A stretch of 64,000 bases of DNA from Pseudopyrenochaeta lycopersici (taxonomy: Eukaryota > Ascomycota > Dothideomycetes > Pleosporales > Pseudopyrenochaetaceae). Made by a program: the position numbers and the translations under genes. Positions 11,991 to 23,479 of this stretch are shown in pieces; position 1 is the first letter of the stretch; the number at the start of each line of letters is the position of its first letter. Below the pieces are notes generated by a model, which ran no database searches, was not told where the DNA came from, and saw only the letters and a program-made list of their open reading frames with translations. Where the stretch lies: NCBI GenBank assembly GCA_003313425.1, contig NHZP01000027.1:372001-436000 (forward strand), written 5' to 3'.

Positions 11991-13340
11991 CAGTGCCCTT
12001 CCAAAAGTTCTCGCCGCGCACGCACAAGCCACCCTCACCAGCACATAGGCACAAAACTTCAATACTATAAATCTCAGCTAATATATAATATAATTTAATT
12101 TTTTTTAAAGCAGCAGTTACGCACGGGTTTAATATTTCGTTTACTACCCTCGCGCTTTCTTATATACAGTAATTTGTTATAGCATACTTATAATAAGGCG
12201 CTAAATTAGGCTAGCTAGTATACAACGCCAGCAACTTTTTAATGCAGCGTAAAAGCTATCCTACTCCTCAATAGCTTAACTATAATTATTATACTAAAGA
12301 TAAGATCTATATATAAGCTTTTTAAGATACTACTAGAGGTGCTTAATTAGGTTAAGATTAGGTAAGTAGGGTAGCTAGTTAACAGTACTAATATAGTGCT
12401 TAGCTAGAAATCTCCTTATAGCTGCAGCTATATATACGCGCGCGTTGTCCTATATAAAAAGCTGTAAACAACGCTATAATTATAAGAGGCCTTTCTTTAA
12501 AGCCTTAATATAACTTTTAGCAGAGTATCTATAGCTTAGAGTATTAGAATTGCGCTCTATTATAACTAGAAGGCTCCTCTATATACGCCTACGTTTATCT
12601 AGCTATATTAAATCTTATACTATTTATACTACCTTCTTACTATAGCTATAGGTTTAAAGTATTATTATCTTCTATTTCTCTTATAAATTATAAAATACCT
12701 ACTCTTATATTTACCTTAAGCTATTCTAAAAGGAGCACTTATCTAAGAAGCGTATAGTACGTTAATACTATAGGAAATAAGAGTACTCTCTATAGAACTT
12801 AAGCTGCTGTAACGCACGCAATTTATTAAGCTTTAGACGCTTTTTATAAGGAGATTTAGTAAGGCTTTATCCTTTAAGATACTGCTATAATATAGAATAG
12901 CTAGGTAGCTTTAAAGTAGTGCTATCTAGATTTATAACTACTACCTCTTTAGCTAGCTCTTTATATATAATTTTTAGCTATGCGCGTGCTTTGCGATAGA
13001 TAATCTTCTTCTAATAAAGCAATAGTATAGGTAGTCTACTGCTGCGAGGTTTATCTATTATTTTACTAGTTTATTAATATCTTTTCTTAATGTCGCGTAT
13101 ACTGCGTTTACTGCAGCTAAACGCGTTAGCAACTTTAGTAACTGTAGCACTACTATGCAGCATGCTAATAATTTAATTCTACTACTAGACTATTAAATTA
13201 GAACGTCTGTGCATATTTTAGTCTATTTCTTAAAGAATTTAGCGTTATAGTAGCATAATTATAATACTGCAAAGTTAAGGTAGTGTTGTTGTGATAGAGC
13301 GCGTCGCACTAGCGCGGCGAGAACTTTTAGAAGGGCACTG
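11991..13340 (-). mobile_element. Tc1/mariner-type element, copy A, complete, degenerate
   Basis: Inverted ends CAGTGCCCTTCCAAAAGTTC and its complement (13313-13340) are flanked by TA (11989-11990, 13341-13342); length 1350 bp. On the minus strand a DDE transposase tail can be read near 12330-12460: QLFI, stop, DNARVYIA, which corresponds to the family's MQDNARVHTA block. TAG/TAA stops are frequent, as expected after RIP. The same element on the opposite strand is copy B. Confidence 0.85.
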
Positions 13341-13342
13341 TA

Positions 13343-13602
13343 TATTATATAATAAAGAAATTTTATTTTTAATTTTACTCTTTACTAAACTAAAGTTTTA
13401 GTAAAGTTTTATAGATTGTATTACTTTTAATAGGGTTAAATATGTAGATAGCGAGTAATTTTAGTATAAAAAGTGGGAGTTTTAGTGTAAAATCGCTTAG
13501 CGGAAGAAACTTTTTTCATGTGACTGTACCTCCTATTCTCCCTACACCATATAGTCGCCAACAAAACCACAGCCTAAACGGCCCTGCCTCCTATATCTGT
13601 AG
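13343..13602. other. Boundary between AT-rich transposon block and GC-balanced island
   Basis: To about 13500 the sequence is AT-rich and featureless. From about 13520 base composition becomes balanced and codon-like. I see no gene in this stretch. Confidence 0.6.
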
Positions 13603-13925
13603 CTACTCGTGATTTCGCGAGCCATCCGGATTTACGAAGAACGCAGGCGAGATAGGAGATGCGCAATTGTCGTGAATGGCGAGGATTTCTGGGTTCGTAA
13701 GGAACGATGTGTAGGCTGAGGATAGGAGGGTGGGATCGTCTGCAAGGTAAATTGGAATGCCTGTTACGATCTGTAGACTCATATATGCGCCACTGGGCGT
13801 CGGCGACTTGGTTGAGTGGTGCTGTGTTGCCGATTATGCGGGAATCGAGGCCCGAGTAGCCTTTCAGTGAGCGGGATTGGGTCAGCTCTGAAGCTATCGA
13901 TAACGCTGTTCTGGTTCGTAGTGAT
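13603..13925 (-). pseudogene. Relic resembling C-terminal part of a GH27 alpha-galactosidase-like protein
   Basis: Two minus-strand frames join into one protein-like text. The upstream frame ends ...NTAPLNQVADAQWRIY; the downstream frame, shifted at about 13778-13782, runs SLQIVTGIPIYLADD and then FLTNPEILAIHDN to a stop at 13603. The order 'DAxxR..SL....IPI...D...L.NPEILAI..' resembles the region of family GH27 glycosidases that precedes the C-terminal beta domain. A frameshift separates the halves, so it cannot be translated as it stands. The assignment rests on memory of the family pattern and is tentative. I could not place the N-terminal catalytic part. Confidence 0.4.
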
Positions 13926-15522
13926 GCTGATTTGCTGTGTTATGGTTCTTCTTTAGGTTCGCAATGAGTGACCCGACTTCTAGGTTCGTGTCTCTCCCTT
14001 CGCGACCGGGAGCAGCGGCAGCGATTGCGGATTGCTCATTCCGTGTTGATCTTGGCGCGGTTGTTTGTGTTCTCAATGACTGCTGGGCTTAGAGGACCTT
14101 TGCACTTGGTTTCTTGTGCGGCCTTTTGGCGGTGCTGCTGGCTAAGCCGGAGGTAGTGGTGTTGTGGGTACGCGTCTCGGAGTTGAGGCTGCCATCGGAA
14201 CTCTGGGGCCGGTCTGACTTTTGAGCCCATCAAAATCAGGGGCCCAGGCGGGTTTACCACCGTGGAATCGTTGAGGATATCCATCATGTGGCATAGCCGA
14301 CATTGTTCGTACTGTTCAAATAACGTTCGAGGGACGCCTAATTCAGAGGGCATGGCTGGGTATCTTATGATTTCAGGACCCGGGATGTGATGTGCTGCGT
14401 TTACGGGCTAACAGTCATTAGTATAATCCCCGTGTTCTGGAAAGAGCCTCACTAGGTGTGATATTATCTACATATCGGACAATGGATATGCACGGAAGGC
14501 AAAATTTGGGACACCAACAAGAACGACACATTACCACCGGGGATCAGAACGCCATCATCGTCTGAATACGCTGCCATCAAATTGGATGCGCTAAGACTGC
14601 TTAGGGAGGTGCAGGGGCATGGCACATCAAGTGGTTCCATTAATAGTCCATTATGGCTCGGTGAGGAGGAGGACTGAGTTAAGTGTCGTGTGCTGTTCAG
14701 CCTGTCCTTGGTAGTCCCTGCAGCTGGTAGAGCACTGATCCCTAGAACCGCATCGGTCAACCTTCCCTAGCAGGAGATCTCAATATCCCGGGGCCGCTGC
14801 ATACATGGGCAACGTGTTTAAAACTCGTGGAAGCTTCCACGGATGTCAGCCACTCGCTTGAACGGAGACCTAGACCGAAGGTTGGGGTTGAAGTAAGTGT
14901 CATCACCCTTAAAGGGCGTCGTGCCGAGACATTGTGCCTAAGTAAACACCCGAAGTAAACCCTAGAATTAAACCCCCAACATAAAACTATATTTAGTCAT
15001 TATAATCTAGTCTTCACCGGTCTATAGGATCGGCGATAGCTTCTCACTCACTACTTGCTTGTCGCCTTCAAAGTTCATGGGACGATTGAACCAGTAGAAG
15101 CCGAGTCATAGGTTTCTAGTTATCGTAAGTAGAAGCTGTGGCGAAAAGATGTGGAAAGGCTGATGTAAGCATTTCGCATGTGACACCACTGCTTCAAGTA
15201 GCAGAGCCGACCATAAGCATGGTGGTTTTGAATCGACGACGCTTTCCAAGGTATGCAGGAGCGGAAGAAAGACCACGAAGATGCCCTAAGACCGACTTTC
15301 AATAGTTCAGCCTAGTCGTTGGGGTCTTGCACTTGAGTAAGGATTAAAATGCACGGTATCTTGGATTCATCTAGACTACTAGAATACATGTATGGACACT
15401 TGTCTCTTCCTGTTCTCTTCGATTATCAAGACTTTCGACTATATCTGAACGTCTTATTATCTTCATTAAATTGAGCTCTCGTTGTCGTGCTAAGGAGCGT
15501 TCATCATCAGCCATTACACAAG
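13926..15522. other. GC-balanced stretch with weak minus-strand ORFs
   Basis: Two minus-strand ORFs occur, 14036-14353 (105 codons) and 14464-14760 (98 codons). I recognise neither and see no convincing start context or splice pattern. They may be decayed upstream parts of the relic at 13603-13925 or chance ORFs. The rest of the stretch shows nothing I can name. Confidence 0.3.
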
Positions 15523-16261
15523 ATGCCTCAATCCTCTTCGACGCTGGTCAACTCTGAGATTCCCAGCTCGCCACTCTTACCGTATGTAAGCTCTTCATTG
15601 AAGTCATTCCTCCTCCTTCTTCTTGAGCCTATATATTCTCTTAACAAGTCTCTGACTACTTTGCGGAAGTAATCACTTAGGACTCCCCTCCGCTCATGCT
15701 AGAAATGAGAGCCTTGACCCATTTTATGTTAGTCCAGTTATTTCATCGCGCACCACGCGAAGTTTGCAGGATGGGCTTCTCAGCGCAGACGCCGCTTTCG
15801 ATATCAGTCACCTAGGCGCACAGTTCGTTGACACGCCTAAGTCGTCTTGTAGAGTTTCTTTCGAATCGCTCGGTGAGTCTCTTCTTGATCAATCCTCGTC
15901 ACGCACTCTCTTGTCTCTCCCTTTGGACCACGCTAATTTCAAGTCCCCAGATCTCACCGTGCCTGCCCAAGGGCCGCGGACTTCACCCTTGTATATGCCC
16001 ACATTAGACGATCATCTATTATTCCTCTGTGAGCCGCGGCTTCTCGACGCTTGCGTTCACTCACACTCCGATCCGTGCATACCGGGCACCACCATTGAGC
16101 ATGTGTTTCATGTGCTCGAGGATGTTTTCGATGCGGAATGGACGTTGCCAAAAAAGGGTTTGTTCGTGTGGGCTTTTGAACGGTTTCTCGCGATGTCGCT
16201 GCTGGAGATTGTGAGAGTGCGGTGGACGTTGAGGATATTGTCGGCGGAGGAGCCTGACTAG
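15523..16261 (+). CDS. Three-exon gene of unknown function (169 residues)
   Basis: I propose exons 15523-15581, 15733-15872 and 15951-16261. Intron 1 has donor GTATGT and ends TTAG. Intron 2 (78 bp) has donor GTGAGT, a GCTAAT branch-like motif and acceptor CCCCAG. The joined exons total 510 nt, an exact multiple of three ending in TAG at 16259-16261, which supports the model. The protein is Ser/Leu-rich at the N terminus and has a hydrophobic, basic C-terminal segment (KKGLFVWAFERFLAMSLLEI). No domain is recognised. Base composition is normal and free of RIP. Because intron 2 is a multiple of three, an unspliced reading is also open; intron 1 is the less certain of the two. Confidence 0.55.
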
Positions 16262-16904
16262 GTTAGCCCGTATCATTGTTGGCACCGGGAATAGATGAAC
16301 TTACACACCTAGTCCGAGGTATGGGGCGAGTTTTCCGAGGGCGGACCTGCAGGATGATGCCGTTTTCTAGACATGGGTTTCTTCTGTAGAGTCTGTGAAC
16401 TTTCAAAAACGCGGTGCAGATTGAAACCAATCTTTTCAACAGCAGCCTCTATATTCACTCGTTTCAACGTGGCCCGTCTAGATCAATTCCTCGTAGTTTC
16501 GAGTTTCTTATCGCATCTCTCGGCTGTAGACTCGGGTCTGGCGCAGAGCTCGGAATAGTAGGATGCATTATCCATTGTGGGTGGAGCGAGCGACGAGGCT
16601 GCTCTTCTGTCGAGTCTCTTCCGCTTTTGGAGAAGATTTTGATGCAATTCCTTCCCTTAGTCAGGTCAATGTGCACTTGGCAGTACTCGACATGGTACTT
16701 TCGCTCAACACTTATGCGTCTACCCTTTGCTAGTTAACAGCAATGCTTCATGCTTCTAGCCTTGTCGTGCGCTGCTCGTGTAATCATAACTCCAATTTAA
16801 GGCTTTAACCAAGGTGCGGCTTTGTCTCTGAGCGAGAGTTCGACAGCTCTCGTCAGCTGGGCGGGCATGCGCCGTATCAAGGTTCCAGACAGCATCCTTC
16901 TAGC
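16262..16904. other. No gene recognised
   Basis: Balanced composition with only short ORFs on both strands that lack recognisable motifs. Nothing can be supported here. Confidence 0.5.
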
Positions 16905-17561
16905 AGCCTCAAAAGAATTTTAGAAGGCTAGGACATTTAGTAAAAGGAAATAGAACTTTTACATTACTAGGGTTTCTAGGATCTGCACTAGACTATAGGA
17001 CTTTAGGATTATACAGACTATATACTTAGCTTTAGAGCTGTATAATCTTTAAAATATTCTTGCTAACGCTTCATAAGTCTAAATCAGCTCCTCGTATTTA
17101 GCTTCTACCCTCTGCCTTAGCTTAGTAGACGAGAAGGGTGACATAGCTGTAACCTAGTCTAGAGTTTCGTTAAGCTCTTCTAGAGTCACGCTTGTACCGT
17201 GTCTGCCTTCTGTATCTGTTACAGACATTAAGCGCTTAATGCAGGACACAAAGTTAGCACTATCTCTAGTCCTTAAACTTTGTAATTGCTTTAAACGTGT
17301 CTTACTAAGCCCTTAGGCTTGCTTAATAATAAATTTAAGGCTATTTTCCCGCAGATTAAAGACACGGTCTGCCCTCCGCTCTGGAAATAGACATAATAAG
17401 AAGGTTACGGCTCTATGTCCTTCTCGTGGAATTATTTCATCATTCTTGTTGAACCAGCGAACAACTATTTCAGGACTGGAACTCAGGGTACCTATAAGAA
17501 TGTCGTATACGTAGCTGGCTTCCATTAGAACCTCATTAGTACGGATTCTCTCGACAAGCAA
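16905..17561 (-). pseudogene. Decayed fragment, possibly ATP-dependent DNA-ligase-like protein
   Basis: The minus-strand frame 17561-17313 encodes 82 residues including SSSPEIVVRWFNKNDEIIPR and GHRAVTFLLCLFPERRADRV. After a stop the same frame continues with GLSKTRLKQLQSLRTRDSAN, then ELNETLD, a stop, VTAMSPFSSTKLRQRVEAKY and KAKYIVCIILKSYS. The last part resembles the N-terminal DNA_ligase_A_N domain of fungal ligase-like proteins (...AKWMVRMILK...). AT-rich drift and TAG stops increase toward 16905, so it is a partly RIP-damaged relic. The family call is from memory. No catalytic ligase core is present. Confidence 0.35.
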
Positions 17562-17562
17562 G

Positions 17563-17970
17563 GATTGTTTCTCAATACAAGAACATGCTGGATGGAGTAT
17601 TCAGATGGGTAAAAAGCCTTCAAAGTCACGAAACATGGCGCATTTCGTGTTGTCGAACCACATATCAAAGACGCTGTCTTCAGAGCGGAGACTCACTCGA
17701 CAGCGACGCAGGCTTTCGCAATCGCAAAGACAGCGCGAACCCCTAAGGCCGCCGTGGCGTCTATGGATGTATGGCATGCAAGACTAGGACACATCCATAA
17801 GGAAGCTCTCGAGCATGTCCCGAATTCAGTTGAGGGGGTTGTGTTAGGCACCCGCGATTTCCGAAGGATCGCAGACCTCTGCTTAACCGGAGTGACCAGC
17901 GCGGGAGCTTCTGAAACGGTATATCCTGCAGACGTACAATCAAGGCAGCATCGAACAACTCTACACTAGG
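17563..17970 (+). pseudogene. Ty1/Copia pol fragment (gag pre-integrase region)
   Basis: One plus-strand frame reads ...TPKAAVASMDVWHARLGHIH and on through EALEHVPNSVEGVVLGTRD to RRIADLC. The WHxRLGHI block followed by a downstream Cys is the gag-pre-integrase zinc motif of Copia elements. Upstream, another frame carries matching text (LDGVFRWVKSLQSHETWR), so at least one frameshift is present. It is GC-balanced and not RIP-mutated. It ends abruptly where a hAT fragment begins. Confidence 0.7.
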
Positions 17971-17974
17971 TTAT

Positions 17975-18372
17975 AGGTCGACGGCGGCGTCCGCTGGAAC
18001 TTTGTGTATGCCATGATCGAGAGAGCTCTCAAGCTCCGCCACGCAATTAATCTATTCTTTCTCCACTATAACCATAGTGGTGAGGGATACGATATCTCAC
18101 AGGATGAAATTACCCCGCGTGATTGGGCTGATTTAGAGCACACCTTCAATGCCTTGAAACCATTTAAAGACCTGACCAAACGCATGGAAGGCCGAGCTAA
18201 TAAAGCTGGCCTTGAAGGAGCACATTGCTCACTCTATGAGACACTGGAGTCTCTTGATATCCTCTTTGAGAAGCTCCAGGAGGCTGGAAAGTTCGCAGAC
18301 GATCACCCCGAGGAGGTTTCTGAATACTATTCATGCGCTATTGATACTGCCCACACCAAGCTTGAAGAATAA
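17975..18372 (+). pseudogene. hAT transposase fragment
   Basis: Codons from about 17978 read VDGGVRWNFVYAMIERALKL, then DISQDEITPRDWADLEHTFN and LKPFKDLTKRMEG, up to TKLEE and a stop at 18370-18372. This is the conserved RNase-H-fold middle part of fungal hobo/Ac/Tam3 (hAT) transposases (RWNSTY..MIERAL..., LKPF...T..MEG). The N-terminal BED finger and the C-terminal dimerisation domain are absent. Composition is normal. Confidence 0.75.
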
Positions 18373-19485
18373 GGTGCTGGTTGGGGTGCTGGGGTGCGCG
18401 TTACGCGAACATGCGCATTATGCGCATTATGCGCACGGACACGGTAATTTTTGGACGAAGAAGATCTCTCCTCCAGATGAGGCCTATCTTGTAGGCTTAA
18501 TCCAGAACCCGCTTCAATCCAGGTAACCCCCTGCTTGGCCCACTATTATTAACTAATCGTCAATTCCAAACTTGGGTTCTGTTGGATGGGTGAATGCCTG
18601 AACAGTGTAGGAGAGCGACTACTGTAGCATGAGAAGGTGATTGTGATTGGTGACCGCAACGCCGCAAGGGTCGCGCCTCAATGCCTCAGGGTAAAGTCAG
18701 TCACGCCGTGACTTTTGAAGGCATTGCAACATGAGCCTGCAGTAGTGGCCTGATTCATATTAGCGCATCAATGCCTGCGTCCATAGAATGTGGCAAGGGT
18801 TTTCCGAGTTTGGTCCAACCGAGTCACGCGAGTAGAACCGCTGGACAGGTTTCTTCCTGATATCCTTCGCCGACATTCGGCTTCGATAGGAGGTATCCGT
18901 GGGAGGTTGAAATAATGAGGGTAGGAGTGTGTCGGCTATACCCACTGTCTCTAACGATGAGATGCGTACGTGATTGGACAGAACTCATCTGTAAGTCATC
19001 GCGATCTTTGGGCCCAATCAAACACGGTACTTGTAGGTATCAGACGGACAAGCTCAGGACTTGCCAATCGCGTACTAAGAATCTCATCAAGGTGGTCTCT
19101 CTCACAGCTGGTCCAAGTTAGCGCTTATTTGCTCCGCCCACTCATGCATGCTAACCCTTGACACATGTATCCAATGGAGAACGCTAGTCATTCAGGTAGC
19201 CGACCGACCAGTTCCACGGTGGAGAACTATGCGATATAATTTAATGGACACATATTAATGACAAGAAGTAGCGGCGAGTGCCGTGCCACGCCATGTCATG
19301 CTTACAAGTAGAGATACTACAGGGGAAAGCAACATTTGTGTGAATTTGTGGATGGGTGGGGTAAGTCGGACCAGATCTCAATACGGGTACCGCTCTTGTC
19401 CAGCTCCACAGCTCTTTCCTTCTTCACTCAAAGCGCCTCACGTCATTCAAACCACTCGAGCCAAACCCTACCATCCCAATCAGAC
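18373..19485. other. No gene recognised; short repeats only
   Basis: Contains a near-tandem GCGCATTAT run at 18415-18435 inside a motif (GTTACGCGAACATGCGCA) that recurs at 61735-61760. The rest is balanced, non-coding-looking sequence. Confidence 0.5.
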
Positions 19486-21770
19486 TTCCTAGTAATGAAT
19501 ATATATTCATGGCTTATAATATATTCTTAGTCTTTACAAGAAATATAAATATAAATACTTAAACTACTTATAAATAAATATTTATAAGGATTCTTACCCT
19601 GTTTAGCTAATCTTTAGCGCAGATACCTTATTAAATTTTATATTTTATATATACTCTATTACTACTATAAGTTCGCTATTAAGAACACTATCTATCCTTT
19701 CCTAATTAACTTCTTCTCTTATACGTTCCTCCTTCTTTTAACCCTCTAAGAGTATTAGTAATAATAGCACTCTATTAGCCTCTAAATTAGCTAAATATTT
19801 ACTTATATTAAAGAGAATGAAACTATAAGTAATACTTATATAGGATTACTTTTATAGCCTAATAGGGAACTAGCTATAAGAGGATAAGAACAGGCGTCTC
19901 CTTTACTACTATAAATAGTACACAAATCTACTAGCTACTTATTTAATTAGTAGTAACGCCTGTTACTATTTAGCTAATGCGTATTATATTAATATTAATA
20001 AGATTATAAAGGCTATAATACAGTATTAAAAAGCTATTAAGAATACCTTTACTTAAGCTAGAGAGAAAGATAGGAAATAATATACTCTTACTAAAGAGAA
20101 CATCCTTAGGAATATAATTAACTATACAGTGCTTTGAAATACTTAACTATTTATAATTACACGCTAGCAGCTTCTACTTAATATTATTACTCAGCCTAAG
20201 TATTAAGCTCTTTTAACAGCAGTAAACCCTACTATTAAAGAGTTACTGCTTATTCTAGAAGTACTATTATTAAGGACCTTAATTAAGCATACGCTACGTA
20301 TAAGTAAACAATTAAGCAGATGCTTAAGGCTGCCGTCTCTCCTATATACTTTTCTATAGATATATAGTCCTCTCCTAGCTAAAAAGCGTTTATCGCTCTT
20401 TATACCTAATAGCGTAACAAAAACTACACCCTCTAGAAAGCCCTACTAGGATTACTAAATCTACGCTATTTACACACTAGAGAAGTAATAGCGACTTGTA
20501 TTATGCACACTATTAAGGCCTTTAATATTACCTATTAAATTAGCTACTTTACTAGTAATAATAACTCCAAAATCAATGCGTGCGTATAAGCAATTATACG
20601 ATAACTTAGTGTAATAGGCTGCGCCCTTTGAGCAGGAGAGGCTTCGCTACTATCGCACGGGGAAGGAACTCCTTAATCTCCTCTACCTCTTTTTCTTATT
20701 AGCTTATATAAGTTAGTAGCTAAAAGAGTACGTTCCTCTTTACTTATATAAACATATATATATATCCTCTAAGGATACCTGTAACCTCTTCTCTATCTTT
20801 CTCCTTCTGTAGTATAGGACAAATGCACACTCGTTAGCTAGGCCTCTTCGCCCATAACACTTAGAGTTTAGTTCGACCCTATTTATAGCTAAACCTAGTG
20901 CAGTAGCTACATTATTAATCTATTACTTTAAGCGTTCCTCTTTATAACTAGTAAGGAGGGCTTATAAGCGGTAATTTAGGAGGTAACTAAGGAGATAAAT
21001 AAAACTACTATAGCAGAAGCACTATAAGAATAAATAAAGTCTTATACCTTCTAGAAGGGAAGAAGTAATAAGTAGAAAGCTAAAGCCTATTGTAACACTA
21101 CAGGTTAGTAAAGTATAGGCGCTATAGGTAAACTCTACAACATTATAATCTTTATCTAAAGCTTAATAATTTACAGCAACGCTTAAGATAAGATATCTAG
21201 TAAGTCTCTTAGTATTAATAATATTACACAGTAGAACTTATAGTTTAGACTCCTAGATATAGCTATCTAAAAGGAGGGTGCTATTACTTTATTCTTATAT
21301 AGATATTATAAGGAATTAAAGGACGACTTTCTTATACCTAAGGACTAAGGAATGCTTAAAATTATATATAAATTCTTACAGCGGTTCTAGCAGGCGACTA
21401 TAAAAAAGCAGCAGGGCTAGATATTAATTAATTAAGTGCTATTAAATATAGATATTTTATTAAAGCAGTACGAGGACGCGAAGGTAAGGGATTAACAAGT
21501 TTTTAAGAGTTATCTATGAATAGTACTCTAGGAAAGGTATAAGCATAATGCATATATAGTTAATTCTATATATATAGGCTGGTGGGTACTTTCTAAGTAC
21601 TACTAAGAGACTGAGAAGAACCCTATCTATGCCTCTGCCCTCCTACTCTATCCTGAGAAGCGCCGTCAATATATTATAATTAGCAGGAGGACCAGCATGG
21701 ACCTGCTATTACTGCAGTAAGAGTATATCAGGCGGAGTATAAAGATCGGCCAATTATATCGACATTACGG
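19486..21770 (+). mobile_element. hAT element relic (RIP-mutated transposase)
   Basis: Reading the plus strand through stops, 20310-20600 gives SPIYFSIDIWSSPSQKAFIA, then YTLQKALLGLLNL and ISYFTSNNN, the Asp-containing core of hAT transposases (FSIDLWTSPN..., LGYFTGDNA...). Near 21570-21740 it reads ASALLLYPEKRRQYI, the segment before the C-terminal dimerisation domain. The block is AT-rich with dense TAG/TAA; composition returns to normal at about 21760. I did not find convincing terminal repeats, so the ends are approximate. Confidence 0.75.
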
Positions 21771-22097
21771 CTGAACTAGATAGGCAGGGTCGGCCACCGA
21801 CGGAGTTCGAAAAACTTTCAGCAGCGACCATTGAGAAGTTAGAGTGCTTGAACAGCTGGATACAGAATGACCATATTCAGCAGTTGTATGTTGAATTAGA
21901 TGGTGGAACGATTGAGATTTCAGGCGATAAAGACAATGCTGATTAAATAATACTGTACCAGAGAAGCATATCCATAGCTTTTGAATGAATATTAATGGAT
22001 ATGAATATAGGAGGAAGATTAATAATGCATATGAATATATGGCAATCATTCATTCATTTATTACTGGGATGCCTGATCCCAATACCCAGCACTTACC
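21771..22097. other. Upstream region of the small Ser/Tyr-rich gene
   Basis: GC content is intermediate. ATTAATGGATATGAATATA-like motifs repeat around 21985-22040. No gene seen; it presumably holds the promoter of the gene starting at 22098. Confidence 0.4.
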
Positions 22098-22450
22098 ATG
22101 ACCAAAGGATCTTCCAACTCTGTCAGCTCTGGCTCAAATTCCAGTAGCAGCGGATACACTACGACCAGCTCTGGCGCCAACAGTCAGGTTCGCCAATCCC
22201 CGCCCAAGCATACATCTGGATCTATACTGATGCGTTTCTCCAGGGCAACCACTACTGCACTCGCGACTACGGTTCCGGCGCAACAAACCAGAACTCGTAC
22301 CACTACTCCAACAGCAATGGTTCCTACTATTATAACAACCCGAACGTGAGTCGCTGCTTGCCACTTATCTCCAAACACTACTAAGGGGAGCAGGGCTCGA
22401 CATACTACAATTCCGGCGACGGACACTCCAAGTACACTCCTGGCAAATGA
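22098..22450 (+). CDS. Small conserved Ser/Asn/Tyr-rich fungal protein (82 residues)
   Basis: Exons are 22098-22187, 22244-22345 and 22394-22450. Intron 1 (56 bp) starts GTTCGC and ends TCTCCAG; intron 2 (48 bp) starts GTGAGT and ends GAGCAG. The exons total 249 nt, in frame to TGA. The N-terminal third is Ser/Thr-rich (SSNSVSSGSNSSSSGYTTTS). The spliced middle reads NHYCTRDYGSGATNQNSYHY and the end STYYNSGDGHSKYTPGK. I recall short proteins with this Tyr/Asn/Gly repeat text in Dothideomycetes, function unknown. There is no signal peptide or membrane segment. The gene is free of RIP although it lies between transposon blocks. The unspliced frame gives a different, Thr-rich 83-residue protein, so the splice model matters. 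Confidence 0.75.
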
Positions 22451-22660
22451 GCGTTATGGTGCATCAGTGGGTTTGTATGTTGTTACAACGGAAGTGTGAG
22501 GGTATCATGTGTGTAGGCCGGTGAGCAATCTAGCGCATTGGAGCAGGACGAGTGTATAACTGCACTATCTGCCACATCGCGTTTGTGAGTGTGGGAGTTG
22601 CAGCTGCACGTTCAATAATATAACCATCCTCTTGATAAATATTGAACTAAGAGTGAGCTA

Positions 22661-22905
22661 CCGAGACTCACCTCGTAGCGATCGTCCCCTCGTAACGCAC
22701 GCATTTCCTCACCAAAATCTACCAAAATCCTACCTTTATACCTATTTTTCTAGAGCTACTTAAGAAATATGTCTTTAATATTAAGACTTTTTATTTTATT
22801 TATTAAATATGGCTAGAAAAATTGGAATAAAGGTAGGATTTTGGTAGATTTTGGTGAGGAAATGCGTGCGTTACGAGGGGACGATCGCTACGAGGTGAGC
22901 CTCGG
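22661..22905. mobile_element. Foldback MITE with TA target site
   Basis: Arms of about 80 bp, starting CCGAGACTCACCTCGTAGCG on the left and mirrored on the right, pair almost perfectly around an AT-rich loop (22741-22825). TA flanks it on both sides (22659-22660, 22906-22907). No ORF. The TA target suggests mobilisation by a Tc1/mariner- or Fot1-type transposase. It lies 210 bp downstream of the 82-residue gene. Confidence 0.85.
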
Positions 22906-22907
22906 TA

Positions 22908-23479
22908 ATCGTTCAGGTCATAACGTATCCAATCACCAAGGGCGACGAAAAACCCCCAAATGCATGTGCATATCACTACGACGCAGTTATGATAGGTTCT
23001 TAAAATGCATATCGTGGTTCGATTAGGAAACTCATAGCCTCTCCTTGAATTTAGAGCGAATTTCGAATGATTTGACGGATATTCTTAAGATATCAAGTTT
23101 TGGCCCCCAAACTGAAGCGCAAATCCAGCACCTCAAGAACTGCAATTTGGATAGCCCCCAGAGTTAGACAGGAGATATGCAATGTATAAATAAGTCTAGG
23201 TGTACATTCTGGAAGCCTGCTACTTACGTATTGTGGAGATATTTGTATGCACATTTTAGGGTTTTTGGTGAGTTTTTGGTGCGGGCTGGTGGGGTGGGCC
23301 GGTGAGTGGTGGAACACGTTAACGTGTTCGGCCACCCCACCAAAACGCGTGACAGCACAATGACAATTACTCAACCACAACACAGTATTTTGGTATAGTA
23401 TTTTCGGAATAAGCTAGTTTATTGCTGTCCACATTGAGTCTGTTGTGTCCTTGTATATGGCACTTACTACCGTTGGTGG
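22908..23479. other. Intergenic, with small hairpin
   Basis: No gene. A compact inverted structure at 23270-23345 pairs TTTTGGTGCGGGCTGGTGGGG-like sequence with CCACCCCACCAAAA around the palindrome AACACGTTAACGTGTT. Confidence 0.5.

Noticed and set aside
13968..14156. Plus-strand ORF opposite the glycosidase-like relic
   Set aside because: It overlaps minus-strand text that looks more protein-like and has no recognisable motif.
22134..22426. Minus-strand Gly/Val-rich ORFs across the 82-residue gene
   Set aside because: They are mirror frames of a Ser/Tyr-rich gene whose introns and frame are well supported on the plus strand.
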